Source: Acidobacteriaceae bacterium | GTDB lineage: Bacteria > Acidobacteriota > Terriglobia > Terriglobales > Acidobacteriaceae | Reading direction: 5' to 3' | Assembly (NCBI GenBank): GCA_027307295.1 | Contig: DAHUXF010000020.1 | Location: 1-16,630 of the forward strand | Length of the DNA stretch: 16,630 bases | In this document: one piece after another, positions 7,758-14,940 of the stretch | Layout: each line of letters starts with the position of its first letter | Position numbering within the stretch: the first letter of the stretch is position 1 | Made by a program: the position numbers and the translations under genes | The notes under the pieces: generated by a model | What the model was told of the DNA's origin: nothing | The model's input: only the letters and a program-made list of their open reading frames with translations | The model's database searches: none

Positions 7758-8812
7758 AGGTCTTCAAAGCTCCTGAGGGCCAAACCCACCGCCACCGCGA
7801 GCTGTCCCGGGTTCTGTTCCAATATCTCGTGCTCTACCGAATCGGCGGGTGGAAGAATGCGCTGGAACGGATTTAACACTTCCACCGGCAAAGAAAACTC
7901 CTGCCGCAACGCTTCCACCAGGCCCGGCACGCGGGAAGATCCGCCAGCCAAGTAAATGCGCTCAATGTGCTCGCCTGACGCCGTGGCGCGGAAGAAATCA
8001 AAGGTCTTCTGAATTTCAAGCACAATGATTTCCGTGACCTGTTGCAGGATCGGCAGCTTGTCGTCTTCACTCACGGTGCCGACTTTTTTCCCCACCTTGA
8101 GCGACTCGGCATCGTCACAACTCAGGTCGAGCTCCTTCTGCAGCGAGTCCGTGTACTGGTTGCCGCCCACGCTCACGTCGCGCGTGAACAGCGGAGTGGA
8201 ACCTTTCACAATATTAATGTTCATCACGCTGGCCCCCAGGTTCAGCAGGGCAACGGTGGAATCATGACGCGGCTGGTAGTTGTATTCGTAGCAGTTCTGC
8301 AAGGCAAAAGCATCAATATCCACCACAGCCGGGGCCTTACCCGCCAGCGAAAGCACATTGGTATAGTTCAGGATTTTGTCTTTCTTTACCGCCACCAGCA
8401 GCACGTCCATCTGCGGGCCGGTGTCGTCAGGATTCAGGATGTCAAAGTCCACGTTCACATCAGCAATATCAAACGGAATATGCTGGGCCGCTTCCGTGGT
8501 GATGCTCTCAGCCAGCTCGCCTTCGCTCATCGGCTGTACGCTGATCTTTTTCACAATCACGGAGTGTCCGCTCACGGAGGTGGCTACCGCCCGGGTCTTG
8601 ATGCCGTGCTCGCCAAAAATTTTGCTGATCGCGCTGGATACGCTGCCTGAATCGACAATCATGGAGTCCACCACAATGTCACTGGCCAGCGGTTCCACGC
8701 CCAGGTGCGAAACCACAATCTCGCCCTTGGAGCGCTTCAGTTCAATCGCCTTGATGCAACTGGAGCCAATGTCCAGTCCCACAATCGACTTTCCCGAACC
8801 TAATCCAAACAT
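7754..8812 (-). CDS. pilM: Type IV pilus assembly ATPase-like protein PilM (actin fold)
   Basis: PilM is a cytoplasmic FtsA/actin-like protein that binds ATP and the PilN N-terminus. The 352 residues are the usual family length and show the nucleotide-binding blocks of the fold: phosphate-1 VGLDIGSSCIKAIEL (11-25), phosphate-2 ALLNLGASVMNINIV (188-202), and the adenosine motif YLAGGSSRVPGL (287-298). VVDIDAFALQNCYE (163-176) and the C-terminal NPGQLAVAVGLALR (334-347) are typical of PilM. It lies 48 nt after the small HTH gene and overlaps pilN by 4 nt. A purine-rich AAGGCGGA precedes the ATG. Confidence 0.97.
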   Translation of the reverse strand: MFGLGSGKSIVGLDIGSSCIKAIELKRSKGEIVVSHLGVEPLASDIVVDSMIVDSGSVSSAISKIFGEHGIKTRAVATSVSGHSVIVKKISVQPMSEGELAESITTEAAQHIPFDIADVNVDFDILNPDDTGPQMDVLLVAVKKDKILNYTNVLSLAGKAPAVVDIDAFALQNCYEYNYQPRHDSTVALLNLGASVMNINIVKGSTPLFTRDVSVGGNQYTDSLQKELDLSCDDAESLKVGKKVGTVSEDDKLPILQQVTEIIVLEIQKTFDFFRATASGEHIERIYLAGGSSRVPGLVEALRQEFSLPVEVLNPFQRILPPADSVEHEILEQNPGQLAVAVGLALRSFEDL

Positions 8813-8860
8813 ACCGTCCGCCTTGTGCTTGATTTCCCGTGTTGCTCCGGTTTCCCGGTG

Positions 8861-9097
8861 TTACCGTACTGCAGCTGTTTTAGCCGCCTTCGGCTTCTTC
8901 TTGGCCCCGCCGATATTCATCGTGCTCTTCTGCTCCATCCACTGGTCCAGGATGGTCTTCTTGAACTTCCAGCGGTTCCCCAGCTTGAAGGCAGGAATCT
9001 TCTCTTCCGTCACGTATTTGTAGAGCGTGTCCGGACTCACCCCCAGGTATTGCGAGGCCTGCCGAATATTCATTACCTCACGCGAATCTGCCGCCAT
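8861..9097 (-). CDS. Small excisionase-family (MerR-like winged HTH) DNA-binding protein
   Basis: A 78-residue protein made of one helix-turn-helix domain of the HTH_17/excisionase type (about 9-56). The pattern MNIRQASQYLGVSPDTLYKYV, then KIPAFKLGNRWKF and LDQWM, matches these domains: recognition helix, wing and closing helix. A Lys/Ala-rich tail (66-78) could add non-specific DNA contact. There is no integrase or other phage gene nearby, so a real excisionase role is unlikely. It is the first gene after the promoter at 9193-9222 and precedes pilM by 48 nt, which suggests a regulator or architectural factor co-expressed with the pilus genes; its target is unknown. The ATG at 9095-9097 is preferred because AAAGG lies 11 nt before it, while the internal ATG at 9071-9073 has GAGG almost touching it. 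Confidence 0.85.
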   Translation of the reverse strand: MAADSREVMNIRQASQYLGVSPDTLYKYVTEEKIPAFKLGNRWKFKKTILDQWMEQKSTMNIGGAKKKPKAAKTAAVR

Positions 9098-9111
9098 AGG
9101 TGTCTAGCCTT

Positions 9112-9149
9112 TCCACAGTGAGTGATTGGCCTCACATAAGGCCTGTGGA
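9112..9149 (-). other. Nested inverted repeats in the leader of the pilus operon
   Basis: TCCACAG (9112-9118) is complementary to CTGTGGA (9143-9149), and inside it GGCCT (9128-9132) is complementary to AGGCC (9139-9143) across a 6-nt loop. The structures share edge bases, so they could be alternative pairings. The outer arm abuts the presumed Shine-Dalgarno of the HTH gene. No known riboswitch or leader motif was recognised. Confidence 0.4.
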
Positions 9150-9192
9150 GAAATCCTTATTTGCTCGGGGGAAAAACTTCAGGTCGAAGCGA

Positions 9193-9222
9193 GTTATATC
9201 CGGGTGAATACCGTAAGGTCAA
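9193..9222 (-). promoter_or_regulatory. Strong sigma70-type promoter for the HTH-pilMNOPQ operon
   Basis: On the minus strand TTGACC (9217-9222) and TATAAC (9193-9198) match the -35 and -10 consensus at five of six bases each, with an 18-nt spacer. Transcription would begin near 9186, leaving a leader of about 89 nt before the HTH gene. No other pair of this quality was seen in the intergenic space. Confidence 0.6.
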
Positions 9223-9323
9223 TAGGTAACTTCCGGTTTTCTACCGTGTTTGAGGGGTATCTTTGGGACTAGCACCAGCTTTGCACGAATGACACATCAA
9301 AATCCTGTGACACAAGGGTCTTG

Positions 9324-9345
9324 ATACCACAATTGATTGTGGTAT
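9324..9345. promoter_or_regulatory. Perfect 22-bp dyad, likely regulator binding site
   Basis: The arms ATACCACAAT (9324-9333) and ATTGTGGTAT (9336-9345) are exact inverted copies around a TG centre, and AT-type pairing resumes beyond one mismatch on each side. No T-run follows on either strand, so it is not an intrinsic terminator. It lies 102 bp upstream of the pilus -35 box and 140 bp beyond the permease stop codon. Its core ACAATTGATTGT differs at one base from the core of the padR operator at 12489-12508, which suggests the same class of regulator. Confidence 0.55.
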
Positions 9346-9484
9346 TAATGCACACGGTTCGCTATTTAGCCGCATATGTTACCAAGGGAGCAGTGCTGGA
9401 CTCCGGTATTGCACCGAAAGTAATGTGAACTGCCGGAGTAACAGGAAAGAAGCGCTGAATATACAGCCTTTCTTACGCGATGGC

Positions 9485-12139
9485 CTATTCCGCTCGCAAC
9501 GCCTGCGTTGGTTCAATCCTGCAGGCACGCAATGTGGGAACCGCGCTGGCAATCGCCGCGGTCAGCACAAGGCTCCCGACCATGGCAGCGAATACCAGCG
9601 GGTCAAGGGGGCGTGTTCCGTACAGAATTGACTTGATCAGAACCCCGGCTCCCGCGCCGCCAAACAGGCCAATCACAAGGCCAATCAGGACAGGCCTCAT
9701 TCCGTCGACCAGCACAAGACGTAACACCTCGCTACGTTGCGCTCCCAACGCCATGCGAATCCCAATTTCATGGATTCGTTGTGTGACAAGGTACGAAAGA
9801 ACGCCATACAGGCCCACCGCAGCTAGCAGAAGTGAAAGCGTGGCAAAGCCCAGCACAAGCGAAGCGCTGAAGCTCTGGCTTGCCGTTGCTTTGCCAATGA
9901 TTTCCTGCATGGTCTGAATGCGATAACCCGGGAGCTCTGGATCAAGCGCAGTGATCTGCTTCTGCATTGGGATACCCAGCGCCAAAGTGTCGCCTGCAGT
10001 GCGCACCACAAGGGTTGCCAGGGTATCCAGGCGCGGGTCACCGGTAAAAATAGGACGATAGATGGTGGCTTTCACCGGCTGGCCAATGCTATGTAGAGTA
10101 TCGCCCACCACCCCGACGATCTCGTAGTTTTCGGGCTGACTGGAAAATGCTATTCGAACGTGCTTGCCCAATGGGCTTTCCCCGGAGAAAAATTGATCGG
10201 CAAATTTCTTGCTGATAATCGCACTATGCGTTCGCCCCAGCCTGTCCTGCTCAGTGAAAAATCGCCCGCTTAGCAATGGTATTTCAAGCGCAGGGAAATA
10301 TCCGGGATCGGCCTTGCGGGTCAGCGCATCCAGTTCCAAAATCGAGCCTTGCGCAGGATGCTCCGGAATGGTAAACACGCTATCGCCTTCATAACCCGCG
10401 CCCGGAGCGGTGGAAATTATTCCGGCGGCGCGCACTCCCGGCAAAGCGCGAACCTGCGCCAGGAGGGCCTCATGAAAACCTAAGACCTTTTCCGGCGTGT
10501 CGTATCGTTTCTCCGGCAATCCATATCGCATGGTCAGCACGTTTTCTGTCGCACAGCCAAGGTCTGAGGCTCGTAGATTCATGAAGCTTTTGACCAACAG
10601 CCCGGCAGAGATAAGAAGCACGACGGTGAGCGAAATTTCAGCGGTAAGGAGTATTTTTCGCAATGCCGCTCGCGATGCGCTTCCGCCAATGGAGCGCGCC
10701 GAATCCTGGAGCGCTGCGAGCAGGCTCTTGCCTGTGGAGGAAATCGACGGCAAAAATCCCGCCAACCAGGCCGTTGCCAGTATGATCGCGAACGAAAACC
10801 CTAGTACCATTCCGTCTGTTTGTATCGCGTCGGCGCGTGGCAGGTCGTGCCAATTCGCTGCAAGCCACTTCGTTGCCGAGAACGAAAGCGCCAAACCGAG
10901 CATTCCCCCGGCAATCGAGATCAGCAGGCTTTCCGTCATCTGCTCCTGAATCAGCCTCCAGCGGCTGCCGCCCAGAGCCCCGCGTATCGCTACCTCCTTG
11001 CGTCTTGCCGCGCCCCGCGCTACCAGAAGATTGGCAACGTTCAGGGAGGCGATCAGCAGCATGCATCCAACGGAGCACATCAGCACAATCAAGGGCGTCT
11101 TTACGTTCTCAACAACATCCTCAATCATGGGCCGCAATAGGGCCTCTTCCGCAACCGGCTTGTCCAGATTCCGCTCATGCAGACGATATTGCAGCGCGCT
11201 TACCTCTTTGATTGCTGCGGCAGCGCTCCGCCGGTCTTTGAGACGCGCGATAACATAGCTCTGGTGATTATCGTGGCGCAACTGATCGGCTGAAAATGTA
11301 GACGTGTATGGCACCCACAATTTCACTGCTGGATCTGGATAAGAAAACCACTTTGGCAGAACGCCGACGACAGTATAGGGTTTTGAGTCTATCCTGATTT
11401 TCTTGCCGACAATCGCATTGTCTCCGCCAAATCGGCTTTGGAAAAGACTCCAGGTGAGCATGACTACGTCATTGGCCTCAACCCGGTCTTCATCTTCGGT
11501 AAAGGTCCGACCCAGCGCAGGTTCCATGCCCAGCACGGAAAAGAGGTTCCATGAGCCCGCCGCCGCACCCACAGGTTCGGGCAATTCGCTTTGTTGACCG
11601 CTTACTTGGCAACCCCACCAGTGCCAGGCAGCCATATCCTCGAACCCGTGCGTCTGTTCGCGCCAATCGCGGAAATCGGCGGGCGAAACGACGTTATACA
11701 AGCTATTTCCCTGGCGGAAATGTTCGTACACCATCACCAATTTATCCGGCTCGCGAAATGGCAGCGGCTTCAGCAGCACGGAACGCACAAGGGTAAAGAG
11801 GGATGTGGTCGCGCCAATGCCCAGCGCCATGACAACAATGGCAGTCAATGAGAACCCGGGAGCCCGCGACAATGTCCTTGCGCCGTAGCGTACATCCCGC
11901 CAGATGCTCTCCAGCCAGTTCCAACTCCATGACATTTGAGCTTCCTCCCGCAGGAGCGTTGGATTACCGAAAAGTTTCAGCGCAGCAAAACGTGCCTGGT
12001 CCGGTTCCATGCCACGGCCCATGTTCTCCGCGATCTGCTGCTCCAGGTGGAACTCCAGCTCCTGGTTCAACCGCGCAGCTTCGCTCTTGCGGCGAAACAG
12101 CATCAACATTGCCATTCGCAATCGTTCGATCCAGCGCAT
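9485..12139 (-). CDS. Duplicated orphan permease of the ADOP class (MacB/FtsX-type, no ATPase partner)
   Basis: A 884-residue membrane protein built like acidobacterial duplicated orphan permeases. A cytoplasmic prefix domain (about 1-90; RLNQELEFHLEQQIAENMGRG) is followed by a MacB/FtsX-type half: membrane helix at about 97-122, periplasmic MacB-like domain (about 125-345), then three helices (about 348-370, 404-425, 443-465). A second half repeats this: helix at about 495-517, periplasmic domain, and three helices near the C-terminus. The last of these leads into the family ending PTLRACRIEPTQALRAE. GALGGSRW and ALGAQRSEV are the equivalent coupling loops of the two halves. No ATPase gene adjoins it. 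Its substrate and activity are unknown; relatives work in lipoprotein export, macrolide efflux or cell-wall control. The ATG at 12137-12139 is preferred over the adjoining GTG because GGAGG (12144-12148) lies 4 nt before it. padR ends 10 nt upstream, so the two form an operon. Confidence 0.93.
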   Translation of the reverse strand: MRWIERLRMAMLMLFRRKSEAARLNQELEFHLEQQIAENMGRGMEPDQARFAALKLFGNPTLLREEAQMSWSWNWLESIWRDVRYGARTLSRAPGFSLTAIVVMALGIGATTSLFTLVRSVLLKPLPFREPDKLVMVYEHFRQGNSLYNVVSPADFRDWREQTHGFEDMAAWHWWGCQVSGQQSELPEPVGAAAGSWNLFSVLGMEPALGRTFTEDEDRVEANDVVMLTWSLFQSRFGGDNAIVGKKIRIDSKPYTVVGVLPKWFSYPDPAVKLWVPYTSTFSADQLRHDNHQSYVIARLKDRRSAAAAIKEVSALQYRLHERNLDKPVAEEALLRPMIEDVVENVKTPLIVLMCSVGCMLLIASLNVANLLVARGAARRKEVAIRGALGGSRWRLIQEQMTESLLISIAGGMLGLALSFSATKWLAANWHDLPRADAIQTDGMVLGFSFAIILATAWLAGFLPSISSTGKSLLAALQDSARSIGGSASRAALRKILLTAEISLTVVLLISAGLLVKSFMNLRASDLGCATENVLTMRYGLPEKRYDTPEKVLGFHEALLAQVRALPGVRAAGIISTAPGAGYEGDSVFTIPEHPAQGSILELDALTRKADPGYFPALEIPLLSGRFFTEQDRLGRTHSAIISKKFADQFFSGESPLGKHVRIAFSSQPENYEIVGVVGDTLHSIGQPVKATIYRPIFTGDPRLDTLATLVVRTAGDTLALGIPMQKQITALDPELPGYRIQTMQEIIGKATASQSFSASLVLGFATLSLLLAAVGLYGVLSYLVTQRIHEIGIRMALGAQRSEVLRLVLVDGMRPVLIGLVIGLFGGAGAGVLIKSILYGTRPLDPLVFAAMVGSLVLTAAIASAVPTLRACRIEPTQALRAE

Positions 12140-12143
12140 CACT

Positions 12144-12148
12144 CCTCC
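12144..12148 (-). promoter_or_regulatory. Ribosome binding site of the orphan permease
   Basis: GGAGG on the minus strand, 4 nt from the ATG at 12137-12139 and only 1 nt from an in-frame GTG at 12140-12142. The spacing decides for the ATG. It lies in the 10-nt gap after the padR stop codon. Confidence 0.65.
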
Positions 12149-12149
12149 G

Positions 12150-12479
12150 TCACAGGCTCTCTACAACCACGTCAATGGCCGTGGAGAGGCGCTTCCAGCT
12201 TTTCTTTTCCTTTTCCAGTTGAGCCCGTCCGGCGGCGGTGAGCGAATAGAACTTGGCCTGCCTTCCGGTTTCGCTTTCATTCCACCTGGCGCGTATCCAG
12301 CCCTGCTGTTCAAGCCGGTGCAACGCCGGATAAAGAGACCCCTGTTGTACCTGCAGAACTTCGTTGGAAATCTGCTGGATCCGCTTGGCAATTGCCCAGC
12401 CATGCTTGGGCTCCAGTGAGAGCGTCTTCAGTATCAGCAGGTCCAGCGTTCCCTGGACCAGATCATTTGGTTTTCCCAT
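12150..12479 (-). CDS. PadR-family transcriptional regulator
   Basis: A 109-residue winged-helix repressor of the short PadR type that commonly accompanies ADOP permeases. It begins MGKPNDLVQGTLDLLILKTL; the helix-turn-helix covers about 9-60 (HGWAIAKRI, then QGSLYPALHRLEQQGWI, the family signature), and the wing is about 61-83 (SETGRQAKFYSLTAAG). The C-terminal helix (about 84-105) would form the dimer. Longer readings upstream run through the promoter and have no PadR similarity, so the ATG at 12477-12479 is chosen; it matches the family length. There is no Shine-Dalgarno, and the predicted transcription start is within a base or two of the ATG, so the mRNA is probably leaderless. It is expected to repress itself and the permease gene; the inducer is unknown. 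Confidence 0.95.
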   Translation of the reverse strand: MGKPNDLVQGTLDLLILKTLSLEPKHGWAIAKRIQQISNEVLQVQQGSLYPALHRLEQQGWIRARWNESETGRQAKFYSLTAAGRAQLEKEKKSWKRLSTAIDVVVESL

Positions 12480-12485
12480 ACTATG

Positions 12486-12514
12486 ACTATCTACAAGTGA
12501 TTGTAGATTGTCAA
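12486..12514 (-). promoter_or_regulatory. padR-permease promoter
   Basis: On the minus strand a perfect -35 TTGACA (12509-12514) is followed after exactly 17 nt by GATAGT (12486-12491), four of six matches to the -10 consensus. The start point would fall at about 12479-12480, at the padR ATG itself. The spacer is filled by the inverted repeat listed at 12489-12508. Confidence 0.72.
12489..12508. promoter_or_regulatory. Probable PadR operator (20-bp inverted repeat)
   Basis: ATCTACAAGTGATTGTAGAT is an inverted repeat with exact 8-bp arms around GTGA. It lies between, and touches, the -35 and -10 boxes of the padR promoter, so a bound dimer would exclude RNA polymerase. PadR-family repressors commonly bind such dyads at their own promoters; binding here is inferred. 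Confidence 0.7.
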
Positions 12515-12804
12515 GGTATCGTGTTTTTATAGACTGCCGAAACCATTCATTCGTTAGCCATGCATTCGTCGCGCCAAAAAAATAGCCGCGATCAATGCGC
12601 GGTACGCGAATCATTTTTCCGATTCGTGTTCCTGCGCGCAAAGTGGCGGCTGTTTTATCTGCCCTTATCCGCGTATATCCGCGGTGATTTCGTATCTCTC
12701 TGATTTCTGCTCCGCGACTCTGCGCAGATTAAGAAAGAAGATTGGCCGCTCACGGCGATGCCGGCAATCATCCGATGACGGCGATCATCCGATGACAATC
12801 TGCT
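12515..12804. repeat. Intergenic space with repetitive DNA, including two tandem 17-bp units
   Basis: Beyond the padR promoter no gene is seen. At 12667-12684 ATCCGCG occurs twice 10 nt apart (ATCCGCGTAT, ATCCGCGGTG), within a stretch that looks like dispersed intergenic filler. At 12763-12779 and 12780-12796 lie two tandem 17-bp units, GGCAATCATCCGATGAC and GGCGATCATCCGATGAC (16 of 17 identical), preceded by a partial unit at 12751-12762. The array begins 8 nt past the stop codon at 12805-12807. The unit junction can fold as GATGA (12774-12778) with TCATC (12785-12789), a weak hairpin. Confidence 0.75.
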
Positions 12805-14922
12805 CTAATCTTTCTTCTCTGGAAGGTGCAGGTTCAGGATGGGGAACATGCTGCTGTAATCATCGGTCCAGAGCCGCAGGCCCGGCTGAGGGTCAATCTC
12901 CTCGCTGGCGGCCTTGATTTCAGGCAAGGCCAGGAATTTCTCATTCGCCGTCATCAACACCCAGTCAGAGCTATAAGCTCCGGTATTGTCCTCGTCGTCG
13001 CTATAGACAATGACCGCTTTTAAGCCGGCGTGGTCTGCCTGCTCCTGCACTACGGGCGCGAGGTTGAGAAACTGGTTGGAAATATGAACGGCAATGGTCC
13101 CGCCCGGAGCAAGGTGACGCAGGTAAAGCTGTATGGCCTCTGCCGTAAGCAGGTGGACGGGAATCGCGTCGCCTGAGAATGCGTCAACGGCGATGACGTC
13201 ATAATGCTCCGGCGGTTCCGCTTCCATGGAGAGCCGCGCATCGCCATGCACAATCTCAATCCTGGCCTTTGATTCGCGCAGGTAAGTAAACACGTTGTGC
13301 GCAATCACCTCAACGTGCGGGTCAATCTCATAAAAACGGAACACATCTCCCGGCGCACCGTATGCGGCCAGGGTTCCGGTGCCCAGGCCAATGTCCGCGA
13401 CGCGCCTTGTTCTGCCCTTGCAGCACAGGTCCAGCGCCAGGCCCACGCCTGAATTATGAGCATAGTAGGTAGTTGGATTACGGCGAAATTCTTCATTGGC
13501 AAAAAACTGCGTGCCATGCTGGATGGTGCCATGAATCAACGTGCGATAGATGCCGGCTTCTTCGGTTGATTTCTGCGTCACCCGCAGCGTGCCGTAGAAG
13601 CTGCGGACCTGGGCAATGGCGTCTTTTTCGTCCTCTTGTACCTGCAAAAATACCACCACCAGCAGCCCGGCTGTCATCGCGGGCCAAAACAGACGCCAGC
13701 CCCAGTGTTCTTTCCACATCAGCACAGCCGCCAAAGCCGCCGTGTACACCAGGCTCCACGCCATCTCATAATTGCCGTTGAACATGAGCGGAGCCAACAC
13801 GCCAACAAACATGGATCCCAACGCTCCGCCTGCTGCAATCAGAAGGTAATACTGCGTGGTATAGCGCGGTGATGGCCGCCGCCGGTAGAGTTCTCCATGG
13901 CAGAAGAAAGCGCCAGTGAACAATGTGAGGCAGAAGAATGGAATGGAAATCCATGGAGGAACGTCCATGGTGATGTCCACGGCCAGGTACGCCACTCCGC
14001 CCAGCATCACCGGCAGCAACCGCACGATCAGCCAGTGCGGGTACAAGCGTTCACTGTTAAAGGCCAGCACAAACGTCAGCAGATAAATAGTGAGCGGGAC
14101 GATCCATAACAAGGGTATGGCAGCAATGTTCTGGCTCAGATGGCTGGTGACAGCAGAAAGCAAAAGCGATCCACACGCCGCCATCAGCAGCCAGAGTATA
14201 CGTTCGCGCGGGGTGGGCGCATGACCGGAAATTGGCGTGGAAGAAGCAGACTCGTCCTGCACGGCCAACGTTTGCGTCGCCCGCAATGCAGATGATTGCT
14301 CTGGCTTCAGCTGGCGAACATCGTCGCTATTTCTCCGGCGCATGATGATCACGCCGCAGACCAGCACAAACACAAAAAATCCTATGGACCAGGCAAGCGT
14401 CTGCGTGCGCAAGCTGAAATTCGGCTCAATCCATACTGGATAGACAATCAAACCGAGCAGCGATCCAAAGTTGGAGAGCGCAAACAACCTGTACGGAGGA
14501 GTGAGGCCGGTCCCTCCATCCCCGCGCGCATACCATGCCTGCAGAAGCGGATTGGTGGCCGACAACGCCAGAAACGGAAGCCCGATGAGCGTGGTCAACA
14601 CCAGGAGCACGCTCAACACCGGCTGCAACGTGGAAGCATGCGGATGCGGATTGAGATTGCGAACCATCTGCACCAGGCTGAGCGCCAGCAACAAGCCATA
14701 CGCCATCCGCTGTGCGCGCGCTGGCAGGCACGTTGCAATGGCGTGAGCGCAAAGATAACCGAGCAGCAATGCCGTCTGAAAAAAGACGAGACATGTGATC
14801 CATACGGCTGACGAGCCCCCGAGCAAGGGCAAGAGCCTCTTCCCGGCCATCGGCTCCACCAGAAAGAGAAGGCTGCTGCCCAGAAAGATGGCGGCAGCAT
14901 AAAGAAAAGCAGATTTACGCAT
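12805..14922 (-). CDS. Fused membrane domain / spermidine-synthase-like protein
   Basis: A 705-residue two-part protein. Residues 1-430 hold about twelve hydrophobic segments in two blocks separated by a hydrophilic loop (about 196-240); a conserved-looking start, FLVEPMAGKRLLPLLGGSSAVW, is typical of the fused MFS/spermidine synthase family. Residues 436-697 form a spermidine synthase/methyltransferase-type Rossmann domain: LIHGTIQHG (462-470), nucleotide-binding loop VADIGLGTGTLA (508-519), FYEIDP with E532, GDAR with D561, and VDAFSGDAIPVHLLT with D580. It lacks the DSTDP-type aminopropyl active-site motif of classic SpeE, and no speD is nearby, so polyamine synthesis is not assured. The ATG at 14920-14922 is chosen because the hydrophobic domain begins there; upstream in-frame starts lie in intergenic repeats. 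No good Shine-Dalgarno is seen. Confidence 0.88.
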   Translation of the reverse strand: MRKSAFLYAAAIFLGSSLLFLVEPMAGKRLLPLLGGSSAVWITCLVFFQTALLLGYLCAHAIATCLPARAQRMAYGLLLALSLVQMVRNLNPHPHASTLQPVLSVLLVLTTLIGLPFLALSATNPLLQAWYARGDGGTGLTPPYRLFALSNFGSLLGLIVYPVWIEPNFSLRTQTLAWSIGFFVFVLVCGVIIMRRRNSDDVRQLKPEQSSALRATQTLAVQDESASSTPISGHAPTPRERILWLLMAACGSLLLSAVTSHLSQNIAAIPLLWIVPLTIYLLTFVLAFNSERLYPHWLIVRLLPVMLGGVAYLAVDITMDVPPWISIPFFCLTLFTGAFFCHGELYRRRPSPRYTTQYYLLIAAGGALGSMFVGVLAPLMFNGNYEMAWSLVYTAALAAVLMWKEHWGWRLFWPAMTAGLLVVVFLQVQEDEKDAIAQVRSFYGTLRVTQKSTEEAGIYRTLIHGTIQHGTQFFANEEFRRNPTTYYAHNSGVGLALDLCCKGRTRRVADIGLGTGTLAAYGAPGDVFRFYEIDPHVEVIAHNVFTYLRESKARIEIVHGDARLSMEAEPPEHYDVIAVDAFSGDAIPVHLLTAEAIQLYLRHLAPGGTIAVHISNQFLNLAPVVQEQADHAGLKAVIVYSDDEDNTGAYSSDWVLMTANEKFLALPEIKAASEEIDPQPGLRLWTDDYSSMFPILNLHLPEKKD

Positions 14923-14940
14923 GGGCAGGACAAAGATAAC

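Larger units (their letters stand above)
9098..9484. other. Intergenic space between the permease gene and the pilus operon
   Basis: This 387-bp stretch has no convincing gene. It carries the pilus promoter, the hairpin leader and the 22-bp dyad listed separately. It also has an interrupted inverted repeat, ACTCCGG (9400-9406) with CCGGAGT (9433-9439), just past the permease stop; it lacks a T-run, so it may only stabilise the 3' end of the permease transcript. Confidence 0.6.

Noticed and set aside
8861..9097. Remnant of a prophage or integrative element because of the excisionase-like domain
   Set aside because: No integrase, attachment-site pair, tRNA gene or other phage gene is seen, and the gene is tightly joined to pilM.
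9348..9428. 26-residue plus-strand open frame downstream of the dyad
   Set aside because: It has no ribosome binding site, no recognisable sequence, and its ATG overlaps the would-be -10 box.
9400..9439. ACTCCGG/CCGGAGT inverted repeat as terminator of the permease gene
   Set aside because: The loop is 26 nt and no T-run follows on the minus strand.
12480..12641. N-terminal extension of PadR
   Set aside because: It runs through the promoter and operator, and PadR proteins of this class begin at the residue chosen.
12751..12796. 17-bp repeats as a CRISPR array
   Set aside because: The units are directly tandem without unique spacers, and no cas gene is present.
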